The position numbers were made by a program, and so were the translations under genes. Shown piece by piece: positions 12,369-21,966 of a stretch of DNA of 64,000 nucleotides. Location: NCBI GenBank assembly GCA_000752995.2, contig LM994634.1, positions 519,925 to 583,924 of the forward strand, written 5' to 3'. The notes under the pieces were generated by a model. That model searched no databases. It was not told the origin of the DNA and saw only the letters and a program-made list of their open reading frames with translations. How positions within the stretch are numbered: position 1 is the first letter of the stretch; the number at the start of each line of letters is the position of its first letter. This DNA comes from Haemophilus massiliensis (GTDB taxonomy: Bacteria > Pseudomonadota > Gammaproteobacteria > Enterobacterales > Pasteurellaceae).

Positions 12369-13646
12369 ATGGCTAAAATTGTGGAATCAAAAACTATTGT
12401 AGGGTTAGAAGTCGGTACTTCTAAGGTCGTTGCCGTTGTTGGCGAAGTGTTGCCTGACGGCGTGGTGAATGTGCTTGGGGTGGGGAGTTGTCCGTCTAAA
12501 GGGATTGATAAAGGCAGCATTACCGATTTAAGCGCCGTAGTAAATTCCATTCAGCGCGCGATTGAAGCGGCGGAATCGGTAGCCGACTGTCAGATTATGA
12601 GCGTGACGCTGGCGATTACCGGGGAACATATTCAAAGCCTGAATGAAAGCGGTTTTGTGCCGATAGCTGAAGGCGAGGTCACCCAGGATGAAATTGATTC
12701 CGCTATGCATACGGCAAGTTCAGTCAAAATGGGCGAGGGCTTGTCGTTGCTGCATATTATTCCGCAGGAATATGCCGTAGATAAACAGATGAACATTAAA
12801 GATCCGCTCGGATTGCAGGGGGTGCGTTTAAAAGCACAGGCGCATTTAATTGCCTGCCATCAGGATTGGTTGAATAATCTGAAAAAAGCCGTCGAACGCT
12901 GTAAATTAAAAGTAGATAAAATCGTGTATTCCGGTGTCGCCTCCGGTTATTCCGTACTCACCGAAGATGAAAAAGATTTAGGTGTTTGTCTGATTGATTT
13001 CGGCGCCGGTACCATGGATATTGTGGTTTATACGAATGGCGCATTAAGATTCAGTAAGGTAATTCCTTATGCCGGAAACCGAGTTACTGACGATATTGCC
13101 TATGCTTGTGAAACGTCAAGAATGGAAGCGGAACGCATTAAGGTTAATTATAGCAGCGCATGGAATCCACCGACAGCGCATGCAGACAAAAAGATCGAAG
13201 TTGCAGGTATCGGCGGTCGTACTCCGCGGGTGCTCACTAAAGAACAGTTGTCAGTCGCCACTTCTGCACGCTATGAAGAATTGCTCGGGTTGGTAAGAAA
13301 CGAATTGAACCAGTTGCAATACGAACTGGAAAGTAAACAGATGAAGTTTGAATTAATCGCCGGTATTGTGATTACCGGCGGCGGTGCGCAGATCGAGGAT
13401 TTGAAACTCTGTGCTGGCAAAGTGTTCGGTACTCAGGTGCGTATCGGCAGCCCGATGAATATTACCGGTCTGACCGATTATGTGAATAAACCGCAGTATT
13501 CCACGGTTGTCGGTTTATTACAATATAACCATAATAATGAAGACGAAAGTCCGATTAATGACCATTATGGTTCCGGAGACAGTTTTTGGGGCTCGACCTG
13601 GTCAGGGCTGAAAAAAATTATGAATAAAGTGCGCTCAGAATTTTGA
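12369..13646 (+). CDS. ftsA: Cell division protein FtsA
   Basis: Actin-like ATPase that tethers FtsZ filaments to the inner membrane. The ATG at 12369 (MAKIVES) is chosen over an upstream GTG at 12354 because it matches the family N-terminus. Visible signatures are GLEVGTSKV (phosphate 1), [12 protein letters not shown] (phosphate 2) and [10 protein letters not shown] (adenosine loop). The extreme C-terminus is amphipathic and basic ([12 protein letters not shown]), typical of the membrane-targeting helix. It lies 34 bp after ftsQ and 85 bp before ftsZ. Confidence 0.97.
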   Translation: MAKIVESKTIVGLEVGTSKVVAVVGEVLPDGVVNVLGVGSCPSKGIDKGSITDLSAVVNSIQRAIEAAESVADCQIMSVTLAITGEHIQSLNESGFVPIAEGEVTQDEIDSAMHTASSVKMGEGLSLLHIIPQEYAVDKQMNIKDPLGLQGVRLKAQAHLIACHQDWLNNLKKAVERCKLKVDKIVYSGVASGYSVLTEDEKDLGVCLIDFGAGTMDIVVYTNGALRFSKVIPYAGNRVTDDIAYACETSRMEAERIKVNYSSAWNPPTAHADKKIEVAGIGGRTPRVLTKEQLSVATSARYEELLGLVRNELNQLQYELESKQMKFELIAGIVITGGGAQIEDLKLCAGKVFGTQVRIGSPMNITGLTDYVNKPQYSTVVGLLQYNHNNEDESPINDHYGSGDSFWGSTWSGLKKIMNKVRSEF

Positions 13647-13731
13647 GAATTTTAATTTTTAATCTACAATAAGAGCAATTTAAGTTTTAATTTTGCGCCA
13701 ATCCGAGAATTGGCATTGACGGAGAATAAAT

Positions 13732-15039
13732 ATGTTTGAACCGGTTGATTACGATCTTGACGATATGAACGGTGCGCTCATCAAAGTGGTTGGTGTCGGC
13801 GGCGGCGGCGGTAACGCGGTAAATCATATGGTTGCCAATATGATAAAAAATAATATTGGCGGTACGGTCATCGATAGCGACGAACTTGTTTATCCAACAC
13901 CGGAAGATGAACACGGCAGAATTATTTTCTACGCAGTCAATACCGATGCTCAGGCGCTGCGTAAAAGCAATGTACAGCAAACGGTGCAAATCGGTGGCGA
14001 AACCACCAAAGGCTTAGGCGCCGGTGCTAATCCGAATGTGGGGCGTAAGGCGGCGGAAGATGATCAGGAAGCAATTCGTTCAATGCTGGAAGGCGCCGAC
14101 ATGGTATTTATTGCCGCCGGTATGGGGGGCGGTACAGGAACCGGTGCGGCACCGATTGTTGCACAAATTGCGAAAGAATTAGGTATTTTGACTGTTGCGG
14201 TTGTCACCAAGCCTTTCTCTTTTGAAGGTAAAAAGCGCATGCAGTTTGCGGAAATGGGCATTAAGGAGTTATCCAAGCATGTGGATTCCCTGATTATCAT
14301 TCCAAATGAAAAATTACTAAAAGTATTAGGTAAAAATATCAGCTTACTGAATGCTTTTGCGGCGGCGAACGATATTTTACGCAATGCGGTAACCGGTATT
14401 TCCGATATGATTACCTCACCGGGCTTAATTAATGTGGACTTTGCTGATGTGCGTACGGTGATGTCGGAAATGGGCCGCGCTATGATGGGTTCCGGTGTGG
14501 CTCAAGGGGCTGCAACCGATGGGCGAGCAGAGAAAGCGGCGCAAGATGCGGTCGCAAGCCCGTTGTTGGAAGATGTGGATTTATCCGGAGCACGCGGCGT
14601 GTTGGTCAATATTACGGCAGGGATGGATCTCGGTTTAGATGAATTCTATACTGTCGGCGATACTATCCGTGCTTTTGCTTCCGATGAAGCGACGGTTGTA
14701 GTCGGTACTACTTTAGTACCGGAAATGGTTGATGAAATTCGAGTGACGATTGTTGCTACCGGTATTGGTGATATTGAAGGGCCGGATATTCAGATTATGC
14801 CGCGTACACAAGGCGTAGCACAACCGATGGGACAATCTAGTACAAAACCGAATCAGGGTGGTTTTGGACAGCATGGTCAAAACGTTTCAACCCATGGGCA
14901 GGAACAGGTCCCGAATCGGCCGGCAAATCTCGCCGATCGCAATATTTTGGATACCCCGATTACAGACAGATTAAATTCATTGAAAAAAGACGAAAATCTG
15001 TTTAACGCGGCAAATTTTATGCGTAATCCTGACAAATAG
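13732..15039 (+). CDS. ftsZ: Cell division GTPase FtsZ, with lineage insert
   Basis: Tubulin-like GTPase that forms the Z ring. The GTP-binding loop GGGTGTG and the synergy-loop region NVDFADV are intact. Two departures from E. coli FtsZ are visible. An insertion of about 23 residues (about 41-63, acidic, between HMVANMIKN and FYAVNTDAQ) lies between the first helix and second strand. The C-terminal peptide that normally reads DIPAFLR is replaced by a DTPITDRL...FNAANF-type tail. From memory, Haemophilus FtsZ has a similar insert and tail, so this looks family-wide rather than an error. RBS GGAG lies just upstream of the ATG. Confidence 0.97.
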   Translation: MFEPVDYDLDDMNGALIKVVGVGGGGGNAVNHMVANMIKNNIGGTVIDSDELVYPTPEDEHGRIIFYAVNTDAQALRKSNVQQTVQIGGETTKGLGAGANPNVGRKAAEDDQEAIRSMLEGADMVFIAAGMGGGTGTGAAPIVAQIAKELGILTVAVVTKPFSFEGKKRMQFAEMGIKELSKHVDSLIIIPNEKLLKVLGKNISLLNAFAAANDILRNAVTGISDMITSPGLINVDFADVRTVMSEMGRAMMGSGVAQGAATDGRAEKAAQDAVASPLLEDVDLSGARGVLVNITAGMDLGLDEFYTVGDTIRAFASDEATVVVGTTLVPEMVDEIRVTIVATGIGDIEGPDIQIMPRTQGVAQPMGQSSTKPNQGGFGQHGQNVSTHGQEQVPNRPANLADRNILDTPITDRLNSLKKDENLFNAANFMRNPDK

Positions 15040-15086
15040 ATTTTACAAATTAATCTTGTTGTTTAACAATAGGTTAAAAGAAAATT

Positions 15087-16004
15087 ATGATTAAACAAAG
15101 AACATTGAAACAAAGTATTAAAGTAACCGGCGTCGGTTTGCACAGCGGTAATAAGGTCACGCTGACATTACGTCCAGCGATGGCAAACACCGGTGTGGTG
15201 TACTGCCGTACCGATTTGAATCCACCGGTAACTTTTCCGGCAAATGCAAATGCCGTGCGTGATACTATGCTTTGTACTTGCTTGGTTAATGAAGAAGGCG
15301 TCAGAATTTCTACCGTCGAACACTTGAATGCCGCGTTGGCGGGGTTAGGTATTGATAATATTATTATTGAAGTCGATGCGCCGGAAATTCCGGTAATGGA
15401 CGGTAGTGCGAGCCCGTTCATTTATTTGTTGCTGGATGCCGGCATTGAAGAGCAGAATGCAGCGAAAAAATTCATTCGGGTAAAACAGCCGGTACGCGTT
15501 GAGGACGGTGATAAATGGGCCGAATTAAAGCCTTATAATGGTTTTCGTCTGGATTTTACCATTGATTTTGAACACCCGGCGATCAGCAAAAACGTACGCA
15601 ATTATGTATTAGAATTTTCTGCACAAGCGTTTATTCAGCAAATCAGCCGTGCCAGAACCTTCGGTTTTATGAAGGATATTGAATATTTGCAGTCTCAAGG
15701 TTTGGCTTTGGGCGGTAGTTTGGATAACGCCATTGTATTGGATGATTATCGAATTCTGAATGAAGATGGTTTGCGTTTTAAAGATGAGCTGGTACGGCAT
15801 AAAATGTTGGATGCGATCGGTGATCTTTACATGGCGGGATATAATATTATCGGTGATTTCAAAGCCTATAAATCGGGTCACGGTTTAAATAATAAATTAT
15901 TGAGAGCGCTGTTGGCTAAGCAGGAAGCTTGGGAGTTTGTCACCTTTGATGATAAACGGCAGGTACCTCAAGGCTATGTGGCACCGGTTCAGGTATTCAT
16001 TTAA
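15087..16004 (+). CDS. lpxC: UDP-3-O-acyl-N-acetylglucosamine deacetylase LpxC
   Basis: Zinc deacetylase catalysing the committed step of lipid A synthesis. At 305 aa it is family-typical. It begins MIKQRTLKQ, with TGVGLHSG, the zinc-ligand segment [10 protein letters not shown] (first His) and [11 protein letters not shown] (second His and Asp). It is the last gene of the dcw run, 47 bp after ftsZ, and is followed by a strong terminator. In enterobacteria LpxC is controlled by FtsH proteolysis; nothing here bears on that. Confidence 0.97.
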   Translation: MIKQRTLKQSIKVTGVGLHSGNKVTLTLRPAMANTGVVYCRTDLNPPVTFPANANAVRDTMLCTCLVNEEGVRISTVEHLNAALAGLGIDNIIIEVDAPEIPVMDGSASPFIYLLLDAGIEEQNAAKKFIRVKQPVRVEDGDKWAELKPYNGFRLDFTIDFEHPAISKNVRNYVLEFSAQAFIQQISRARTFGFMKDIEYLQSQGLALGGSLDNAIVLDDYRILNEDGLRFKDELVRHKMLDAIGDLYMAGYNIIGDFKAYKSGHGLNNKLLRALLAKQEAWEFVTFDDKRQVPQGYVAPVQVFI

Positions 16005-16021
16005 TTGACAGTGATATGTGG

Positions 16022-16053
16022 AAAGCTATATTTCGTTGGAATATAGCTTTTTT
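16022..16053 (+). terminator. Intrinsic terminator after lpxC
   Basis: An 11-bp perfect stem (AAAGCTATATT, loop of 7, AATATAGCTTT) followed by a T-rich run. It closes the dcw transcription unit 18 bp after the lpxC stop. Confidence 0.93.
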
Positions 16054-16108
16054 ATTGCTCGCTTGATAAAAGTGCGGTTGTTTTTTTATTTATTTTTAAG
16101 GTGCTAGG

Positions 16109-17755
16109 ATGAAAAATCGAATTAAACTTGGTGTATTGGTAGTGGGACTGTATGTGTCGTCCGCAATAGCTTATCAGGCGGATCATACTTATCGTTTTAC
16201 TGTATTGCATACCAATGATTTACACGGGCATTTCTGGGCGAATGAACGAGGGGAATATGGTCTGGCCGCTCAGAAAACTTTAATCGATCGGATTAAACAG
16301 GAAGTCGAACAGCAGGGCGGTTCCGTGCTATTACTGAATGCGGGGGATATCAATACGGGGGTGCCAGAATCGGATCTGCAAAATGCCAAGCCGGATATCG
16401 AAGGTATGAATATCATCGGTTATGAAGCCATGACCTTAGGCAATCATGAATTCGACAACCCGCTTCAATTGTTAGATATGCAGGAGAAATGGGCGAAATT
16501 CCCGCTGTTGGCTGCCAATGTATATCATGCCGACAGCGGTAAATTATTGGTTAATCCTTATGTGGTATTGGATAAGCAAGGGTTAAAAATCGCAGTTGTC
16601 GGTTTAACCACGGAGGATACGGCAAAACTGGGAAATCCTGAATATATAGGGGCGGTAAAGTTTGCCGATCCGACACAAAGTGCGCAAAAGGTGCTGGCTG
16701 AATTAGACCGCAGTGTAAAACCTGATGTTAAAATCGCTTTGACTCATATGGGATATTATTACGATGCCAAGCACGGTTCGAATGCGCCGGGCGATGTGAG
16801 TATGGCACGCAGCTTGCCGCCGAAATCTTTCGACATGATTATTGGCGGACATTCTCATGATACGGTTTGTGTTGATGCAAAAGGAGTCTTTATCAAACCG
16901 TATCAACCGACAACGCCTTGTATGCCGGATTTTCAGAATGGCAGTTGGATCATGCAGGCCGGTGAATGGGGCAAATACGTTGGTAGAGCGGATTTTGAGT
17001 TTATCAACGGCGAACTGAAACTGGTCAATTATCAATTGATTCCAGTGAATCTGAAACGAAAAGTAAAAACTGCGGACGGTAAAACCGATTATGTTTTCTA
17101 TGCAAAGGAAATCCCTCAGGATACACAGTTGCTTGCAACACTGAAAACTTATCAGGAACGGGGCGATAAATTGCTGGGCGTAAAGGTTGGTGAGACGAGA
17201 GGCGAATTGGTCGGCGATCGCGATGTGGTGCGCTTTCATCAGACTAATTTAGGACGGTTGGTGGCAGAGGCACAACGTGAACGCGTCAACGCCGATGTGG
17301 GGATTATGAACTCCGGCGGAATTCGCGATTCTATTCGGACGGGCGATGTTACTTATAAGGATATTCTGAAGGTTCAGCCGTTCGGCAATATTATTAGTTA
17401 TGTGGAATTAAAAGGTGCCGAATTGCTGGATTATCTGAATGTTGTTGCGTTAAAAGAAGTGGATTCTGGCGCGTATGCACAATTTGCTGGTATTTCAATG
17501 CGTGTGAATCGCGCGGAGAAAAAAGTCGAACAGGTGAAAATTCAAGGGCAGCCTATTGATATGAATAAAACCTACCGTATTTCTTTACCAAGCTATTGTG
17601 CGGCGGGCGGAGACGGTTATTCGGTGGTTAGCGATAATCCGAGTTACGTCAATACCGGTTTTGTCGATGCGGAAGTGCTGAAAGCATTTTTTATTAAAAA
17701 TTCGCCGATTGATGCAACTAAATTTGATCCGAAAGATGATGTTGTTTATCCTTAA
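16109..17755 (+). CDS. ushA: Periplasmic UDP-sugar hydrolase / 5'-nucleotidase UshA
   Basis: Exported metallophosphoesterase that hydrolyses UDP-sugars and nucleotides in the periplasm, allowing nucleoside salvage. A signal peptide spans about residues 1-21 (basic start, hydrophobic core, cleavage after AIA). The N-terminal calcineurin-like domain carries HTNDLHGHF, NAGDINTG, GNHEFDNP and GGHSHD metal ligands; the C-terminal nucleotide-binding domain includes NSGGIRDS and GGDGYSV. The 548-aa length equals E. coli UshA and long stretches match it. Pasteurellaceae also have NadN, a related NAD nucleotidase, but the close resemblance here is to UshA. An uptake signal (about 16069) lies in the promoter region. 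Confidence 0.94.
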   Translation: MKNRIKLGVLVVGLYVSSAIAYQADHTYRFTVLHTNDLHGHFWANERGEYGLAAQKTLIDRIKQEVEQQGGSVLLLNAGDINTGVPESDLQNAKPDIEGMNIIGYEAMTLGNHEFDNPLQLLDMQEKWAKFPLLAANVYHADSGKLLVNPYVVLDKQGLKIAVVGLTTEDTAKLGNPEYIGAVKFADPTQSAQKVLAELDRSVKPDVKIALTHMGYYYDAKHGSNAPGDVSMARSLPPKSFDMIIGGHSHDTVCVDAKGVFIKPYQPTTPCMPDFQNGSWIMQAGEWGKYVGRADFEFINGELKLVNYQLIPVNLKRKVKTADGKTDYVFYAKEIPQDTQLLATLKTYQERGDKLLGVKVGETRGELVGDRDVVRFHQTNLGRLVAEAQRERVNADVGIMNSGGIRDSIRTGDVTYKDILKVQPFGNIISYVELKGAELLDYLNVVALKEVDSGAYAQFAGISMRVNRAEKKVEQVKIQGQPIDMNKTYRISLPSYCAAGGDGYSVVSDNPSYVNTGFVDAEVLKAFFIKNSPIDATKFDPKDDVVYP

Positions 17756-17783
17756 TTTCCGAGGTAGTGATTAGGACAAAAAT

Positions 17784-18944
17784 ATGACACTTGAGTTAAG
17801 CGAAATTCGCCGGCAGATTACGCAGATTGATCGCAGTCTGCTGAAATTATTATCCGAACGGCACCGTTTGGCGTTTGATGTGGTTCGCAGTAAGGAAGTG
17901 ACGCAAAAAGCATTGCGCGATATAGAACGCGAACAGCAACTGCTACAGGAGTTGGTGCAGTTTGCGGAAAACGAAAATTATCAGCTGGAACCGCAATATA
18001 TTACGCAGATTTTTCAAAAAATTATTGAAGATTCGGTATTAACCCAGCAGGTGTATTTACAGAAAAAGCTGAATGCACAACGCGAACAGAATATTCATAT
18101 CGCGTTTTTAGGCAAACGCGGTTCCTATTCGCATCTTGCGGCGCGCAGCTATGCCGCGCGTTATCAGGAAAAGTTGATTGAACTGAGTTGTAGCTCATTT
18201 GAGCAAATTTTTGCAAAAGTACAGAACGGCGAGGCGGATTACGGCGTATTACCACTGGAAAATACCACTTCTGGCTCAATTAATGACGTGTATGATTTGC
18301 TACAGCATACGGAATTATCGCTGGTGGGTGAACTGGCTTATCCGATCAAGCATTGCGTATTGGTAAATGAGCAGGATGATCTGACAAAAATTGAGGTGTT
18401 GTACAGCCATCCGCAGGTGATACAACAATGCAGCCGTTTTATTCGCAGTCTTGAACGGGTACATATTGAATATTGTGAAAGCAGCTCACATGCGATGGAG
18501 CTGGTGGCAAGTCTGAATAAACCGAATATCGCCGCGTTAGGCAATGAAGACGGCGGTAAATTGTACGGTTTACGGGTATTAAAAAGCGATATTGCCAATC
18601 AGGAGAATAATATTACGCGTTTTATCGTTCTTGCCAGAGAGCCAATAGCCGTTTCGCCGCAAATTCGTGCGAAGACCCTGTTGCTGATGAGTACGTCACA
18701 GCAGGCAGGTGCGCTGGTTGATGCGTTATTGGTGTTCAAACGCCATAATATCAGCATGACTAAGCTCGAATCCCGCCCGATTTACGGCAAACCTTGGGAA
18801 GAAATGTTTTATCTGGAAATCGAAGCCAATATCAATGCGCCAGCAACACAGCAGGCGTTTGAAGAATTAAAACAATATAGCAGCTATTTGAAACTGTTGG
18901 GATGTTATCCGAGTGAGATTGTAAAACCGGCAGAAATTAACTGA
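17784..18944 (+). CDS. pheA: Bifunctional chorismate mutase / prephenate dehydratase PheA
   Basis: Makes phenylpyruvate from chorismate for phenylalanine synthesis. The 386-aa protein has an AroQ-type chorismate mutase (about residues 1-90), a prephenate dehydratase domain from about 105 ([14 protein letters not shown]), the dehydratase NNITRF motif near 275, and a C-terminal ACT domain (about 295-375) with KLESRPI, the phenylalanine-binding motif. It starts 28 bp after ushA. No leader peptide or attenuator is visible in that short gap, so classical pheA attenuation is not apparent. Confidence 0.97.
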   Translation: MTLELSEIRRQITQIDRSLLKLLSERHRLAFDVVRSKEVTQKALRDIEREQQLLQELVQFAENENYQLEPQYITQIFQKIIEDSVLTQQVYLQKKLNAQREQNIHIAFLGKRGSYSHLAARSYAARYQEKLIELSCSSFEQIFAKVQNGEADYGVLPLENTTSGSINDVYDLLQHTELSLVGELAYPIKHCVLVNEQDDLTKIEVLYSHPQVIQQCSRFIRSLERVHIEYCESSSHAMELVASLNKPNIAALGNEDGGKLYGLRVLKSDIANQENNITRFIVLAREPIAVSPQIRAKTLLLMSTSQQAGALVDALLVFKRHNISMTKLESRPIYGKPWEEMFYLEIEANINAPATQQAFEELKQYSSYLKLLGCYPSEIVKPAEIN

Positions 18945-18965
18945 TTATCAGTTGGTACAAAATAA

Positions 18966-18992
18966 GGACTAAACGCAGTGTTTAGTCCTTTT
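18966..18992. terminator. Terminator between pheA and the adenine permease gene
   Basis: A 9-bp perfect stem GGACTAAAC / GTTTAGTCC with a 5-base loop. T residues follow on the + strand, and AT-rich sequence reads TTATTTT on the - strand, so it can serve both convergent genes. Confidence 0.88.
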
Positions 18993-19009
18993 ACCATATG
19001 CGGTAGCGG

Positions 19010-20323
19010 TTAAATCGCCCAGCCGCCCACATAAAACAGCACTAATGCAACGGCGATAATAATGGTACCCAGATTGAGTTTTTTGATCTCGCCGCTTACC
19101 AGACGTCCAATTACCAATGTGGCAAAGCCTAACATAATGCCGGTAACAATATTAGCGGTTAATACGATAAATACGGCACAAACCAAACCGCTCATTGCAC
19201 CGATGAAATCGGTAAAATCCAATTTGCTGACGTTGCTCAGCATTAGTAAGCCGACATACATTAATGCCGGTGCTGTGGCATAACCCGGCACTAAGCCCGC
19301 CAACGGCTGAAAAAACAGCATTAACAGAAACAGAATGCCCACCACAATCGCCGTAATACCGGTCTTGCCGCCCGCTGCGGTGCCGGCGGCGGATTCAATA
19401 TATACGGCCGCCGGTGCGGTACCAAAAATACCTGAAAACAGGCTGCTGACGGAATCGGAAGTCAGAGCTTTACCGCCGTTGATGATTTGTCCGTCTTTGT
19501 CCAGTAAATTTGCCTGACCGGCTACGGCGCGAATGGTACCGGTGGCATCAAATACTGCCGTCATTACCAATGCAAAAACTGCCGGTAAAATAGCCGGCTG
19601 TAAGGCGCCCGCCAAATCCAGTTCTAAAAATAACGATTGTTCACCGAATGTCGGCATTCTAAACACATCACCGCGGAATGTTACCTGAGGATCAAAAATC
19701 AAACCGATAAGCGTAATGGCAATAATCACCCACAATATAGCGCCTTTGATCCGCATTTTCTCTAGACCGATAATTGCCGCAAGACCGATTAGCGACGTTA
19801 ACACCGGAAATGAAGCGAAATCGCCGAGTTTTACCGGTAACCCTGCCTGATTGCCGACCACGATGCCAACACCGTTTGCGGCAATTAATAACAAAAACAG
19901 CCCGATCCCGATTCCGGCGCCGTGCGCAATGCTTGCTGGCAGATTACGTAAGATCCAGGTACGCACGCCAGTGGCGGAAATTAACGTAAACACCACGCCC
20001 ATAAAAAATACTGCGCCTAAAGCGACGGGAACGCTGACTTGTTGTCCCAATACCAGACTGAAAGCAGTAAATGCGGTTAATGAAATGGCGCAGCCGATAG
20101 CCATTGGTGCGTTTGCCCAGAGGCCGATTAAGATGGATCCGAGACCGGAAACCAGACAGGTGGCGATAAATACACTTTCTGCCGGAAAACCGGCCGCACT
20201 TAGCATATTCGGCACTACGATAACGGAATACACCATCGCCAAAAAAGTAGTCAGTCCGGCAATGATTTCCTGACGGACGGTTGAGCCGCGCTGTGCGAGC
20301 TCAAAATGCTTTTCCAAAGACAT
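19010..20323 (-). CDS. adeP: Adenine permease of the NCS2 family (AdeP/PurP-like)
   Basis: Proton-coupled nucleobase importer in the inner membrane. About 13 hydrophobic helices are visible. Long stretches match E. coli AdeP (PurP), including [38 protein letters not shown] and [15 protein letters not shown]. The frame stays open upstream, but the ATG at 20323 (MSLEKHFEL) matches the family start and gives 437 aa. Adenine is the best substrate guess; guanine or hypoxanthine transport by this family cannot be excluded. Convergent with pheA. No purine riboswitch is recognisable upstream. Confidence 0.88.
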   Translation of the reverse strand: MSLEKHFELAQRGSTVRQEIIAGLTTFLAMVYSVIVVPNMLSAAGFPAESVFIATCLVSGLGSILIGLWANAPMAIGCAISLTAFTAFSLVLGQQVSVPVALGAVFFMGVVFTLISATGVRTWILRNLPASIAHGAGIGIGLFLLLIAANGVGIVVGNQAGLPVKLGDFASFPVLTSLIGLAAIIGLEKMRIKGAILWVIIAITLIGLIFDPQVTFRGDVFRMPTFGEQSLFLELDLAGALQPAILPAVFALVMTAVFDATGTIRAVAGQANLLDKDGQIINGGKALTSDSVSSLFSGIFGTAPAAVYIESAAGTAAGGKTGITAIVVGILFLLMLFFQPLAGLVPGYATAPALMYVGLLMLSNVSKLDFTDFIGAMSGLVCAVFIVLTANIVTGIMLGFATLVIGRLVSGEIKKLNLGTIIIAVALVLFYVGGWAI

Positions 20324-20413
20324 ACAATACCCTGTGTAAATAAAGTAAAAAAACGCGGCTATTTTACCTGAAAGTATTGAAGAGTAAACGTTTGCGATTG
20401 GAAAACGGGCAAT

Positions 20414-20438
20414 AAAAAAGATCTGCGTCACAGATCTT
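20414..20438 (-). terminator. Terminator of the small lipoprotein gene
   Basis: An 8-bp stem AAGATCTG / CAGATCTT with a 5-base loop. On the - strand it is followed by a T run (the A run at 20414-20419). It lies about 25 bases past the stop of the small lipoprotein gene. Confidence 0.9.
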
Positions 20439-20462
20439 TAATATGAATAGAGAAATTAACAG

Positions 20463-20663
20463 TTATTTAACTTGACTACCAATTAATCCGCCAAGAGCCG
20501 CACCGCCTAAGGTCGCTCCGGTAGAATTGCCGATGACATTACCGGCCACACCGCCGACAGCAGCACCGATAGCGGTGTTTTTCTGTGTTCTGGACATGCC
20601 GTTACAGGCAGCGACGGAGGTGACGAGCAATAATAGAGATGCGATTTTTACAATAGTTTTCAT
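20463..20663 (-). CDS. Small glycine-zipper lipoprotein (OsmB/SlyB-like)
   Basis: A 66-aa exported lipoprotein. The signal peptide ends in a lipobox (about SVAAC, Cys at about residue 20). The mature part has NTAIGAAVGGVAGNVIGNS and GGAALGGLIGSQV, the alternating glycines of a glycine-zipper 2TM domain. It resembles the osmotically inducible OsmB more than larger SlyB proteins. A good ribosome site (AGGAG) precedes the ATG. The precise role is unknown; members are envelope-stability or stress proteins. A long inverted repeat lies in its upstream region (20689-20719). Confidence 0.85.
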   Translation of the reverse strand: MKTIVKIASLLLLVTSVAACNGMSRTQKNTAIGAAVGGVAGNVIGNSTGATLGGAALGGLIGSQVK

Positions 20664-20688
20664 AAAATAAACTCCTAGGATTTCCGAA

Positions 20689-20719
20689 AATGTAAATGAA
20701 CCTCTGGGTCATTTACATT
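20689..20719 (-). promoter_or_regulatory. 11-bp inverted repeat upstream of the lipoprotein gene
   Basis: Perfect arms AATGTAAATGA / TCATTTACATT separated by 9 bases, starting 25 bases upstream of the lipoprotein start codon. The position suits a 5'-UTR hairpin or an operator. No T run follows on either strand, so it is not a classical terminator. Confidence 0.6.
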
Positions 20720-20864
20720 GGCTAAGACTCTATGGTCGATGAAAAGTTCAATAAATAATAGCAATGCGTGGAATCGGTAAAATCTAACGAATCATTTTCC
20801 CATCGACACAAAATGTTCTATACTACGTGGCGTTTGGAGTTCATTAAACATTGAGGAGAATGTG

Positions 20865-21881
20865 ATGACGATTTTAGTGACAGGCGGGGCGGGTTATATC
20901 GGTTCGCATACTGTGGTCGAATTGTTAAATTCGGGCAAAGATGTTGTAGTATTGGATAATCTGTGTAATTCGTCGCCAAAATCCCTTGAGCGTGTCAGTC
21001 AAATTACCGGAAAAAACGTTAAATTTTATCAAGGTGATGTGCTGGATGCGGCGCTGTTACAGAAAATCTTCGCCGAAAATACGATTAAATCGGTGATCCA
21101 TTTCGCCGGCTTAAAAGCCGTAGGGGAAAGCGTGCAGAAACCTGCAGAATACTATATGAATAACGTAACAGGTTCTTTGGTGTTGTTGCAGGAAATGAAA
21201 AAGGCTGGTGTCTGGAATTTTGTTTTCAGCTCTTCCGCCACGGTTTACGGCGATCCGGAAATTATCCCGATTACCGAAAGCTGCAAAGTCGGCGGCACGA
21301 CCAATCCTTATGGCACGTCTAAATTAATGGTAGAGCAGATTCTGACCGACATCGCCAAAGCCGAACCGAAATTCAGCTTTACCATTTTACGCTATTTCAA
21401 TCCGGTGGGCGCGCATGAAAGCGGTTTGATCGGCGAAGACCCGAATGGGATTCCAAATAATCTGCTGCCTTATATCAGTCAGGTCGCTATCGGCAAACTA
21501 CCCCAATTATCAGTGTTCGGCAGCGATTATGATACCCACGACGGCACAGGCGTGCGTGATTATATTCATGTGGTGGATTTGGCGGTCGGTCACCTGAAAG
21601 CGTTGCACCGCCATGAAGATGATGCCGGACTGCATATTTATAATCTGGGAACCGGCGTCGGTTATTCGGTGCTGGATATGGTTAAAGCCTTCGAACAGGC
21701 AAACGGCATTACCATTCCATATAAACTGGTCGCGCGTCGCCCGGGAGATATCGCGACCTGCTATTCCGATCCGGGATTAGCGGCAAAAGAGCTGGGGTGG
21801 ACGGCTGAACGCGGATTAACGCAAATGATGAAAGATACTTGGAACTGGCAGAAAAATAATCCGACGGGGTATCGCGACTAA
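20865..21881 (+). CDS. galE: UDP-glucose 4-epimerase GalE
   Basis: Interconverts UDP-glucose and UDP-galactose, supplying galactose for surface glycans. The NAD-binding motif GGAGYIGSH, the catalytic SSSATVYG (Ser) and YGTSK (Tyr-Lys pair), and the C-terminal RRPGD are present. The 338-aa length is normal. The ATG at 20865 sits 6 bases after a strong GAGGAG site and is preferred over the GTG one codon earlier. galT, galK and galM are not adjacent, so a role in LOS or UDP-sugar supply is as likely as galactose catabolism. Confidence 0.97.
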   Translation: MTILVTGGAGYIGSHTVVELLNSGKDVVVLDNLCNSSPKSLERVSQITGKNVKFYQGDVLDAALLQKIFAENTIKSVIHFAGLKAVGESVQKPAEYYMNNVTGSLVLLQEMKKAGVWNFVFSSSATVYGDPEIIPITESCKVGGTTNPYGTSKLMVEQILTDIAKAEPKFSFTILRYFNPVGAHESGLIGEDPNGIPNNLLPYISQVAIGKLPQLSVFGSDYDTHDGTGVRDYIHVVDLAVGHLKALHRHEDDAGLHIYNLGTGVGYSVLDMVKAFEQANGITIPYKLVARRPGDIATCYSDPGLAAKELGWTAERGLTQMMKDTWNWQKNNPTGYRD

Positions 21882-21900
21882 ATCCGTATCAAATCGTACC

Positions 21901-21922
21901 GGCGCAAGTGATGACTTGCGCC
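21901..21922 (+). terminator. Strong hairpin after galE
   Basis: A 9-bp perfect stem GGCGCAAGT / ACTTGCGCC with a GATG loop, 19 bases after the galE stop. There is no clear T run after it, so it may be a weak terminator or an mRNA-stabilising stem. Confidence 0.6.
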
Positions 21923-21966
21923 GATTACATTGCAAAAACATTAAAAAAATCCACCGCACTTTGAGC

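Noticed and set aside
20324..20431. A 36-codon N-terminal extension of the adenine permease
   Set aside because: Its sequence overlaps the terminator of the neighbouring gene and is unlike the family; the ATG at 20323 fits known NCS2 proteins.
20324..20460. Purine riboswitch upstream of the adenine permease
   Set aside because: No three-way junction core is recognisable; the only strong stem is the terminator of the upstream lipoprotein gene.
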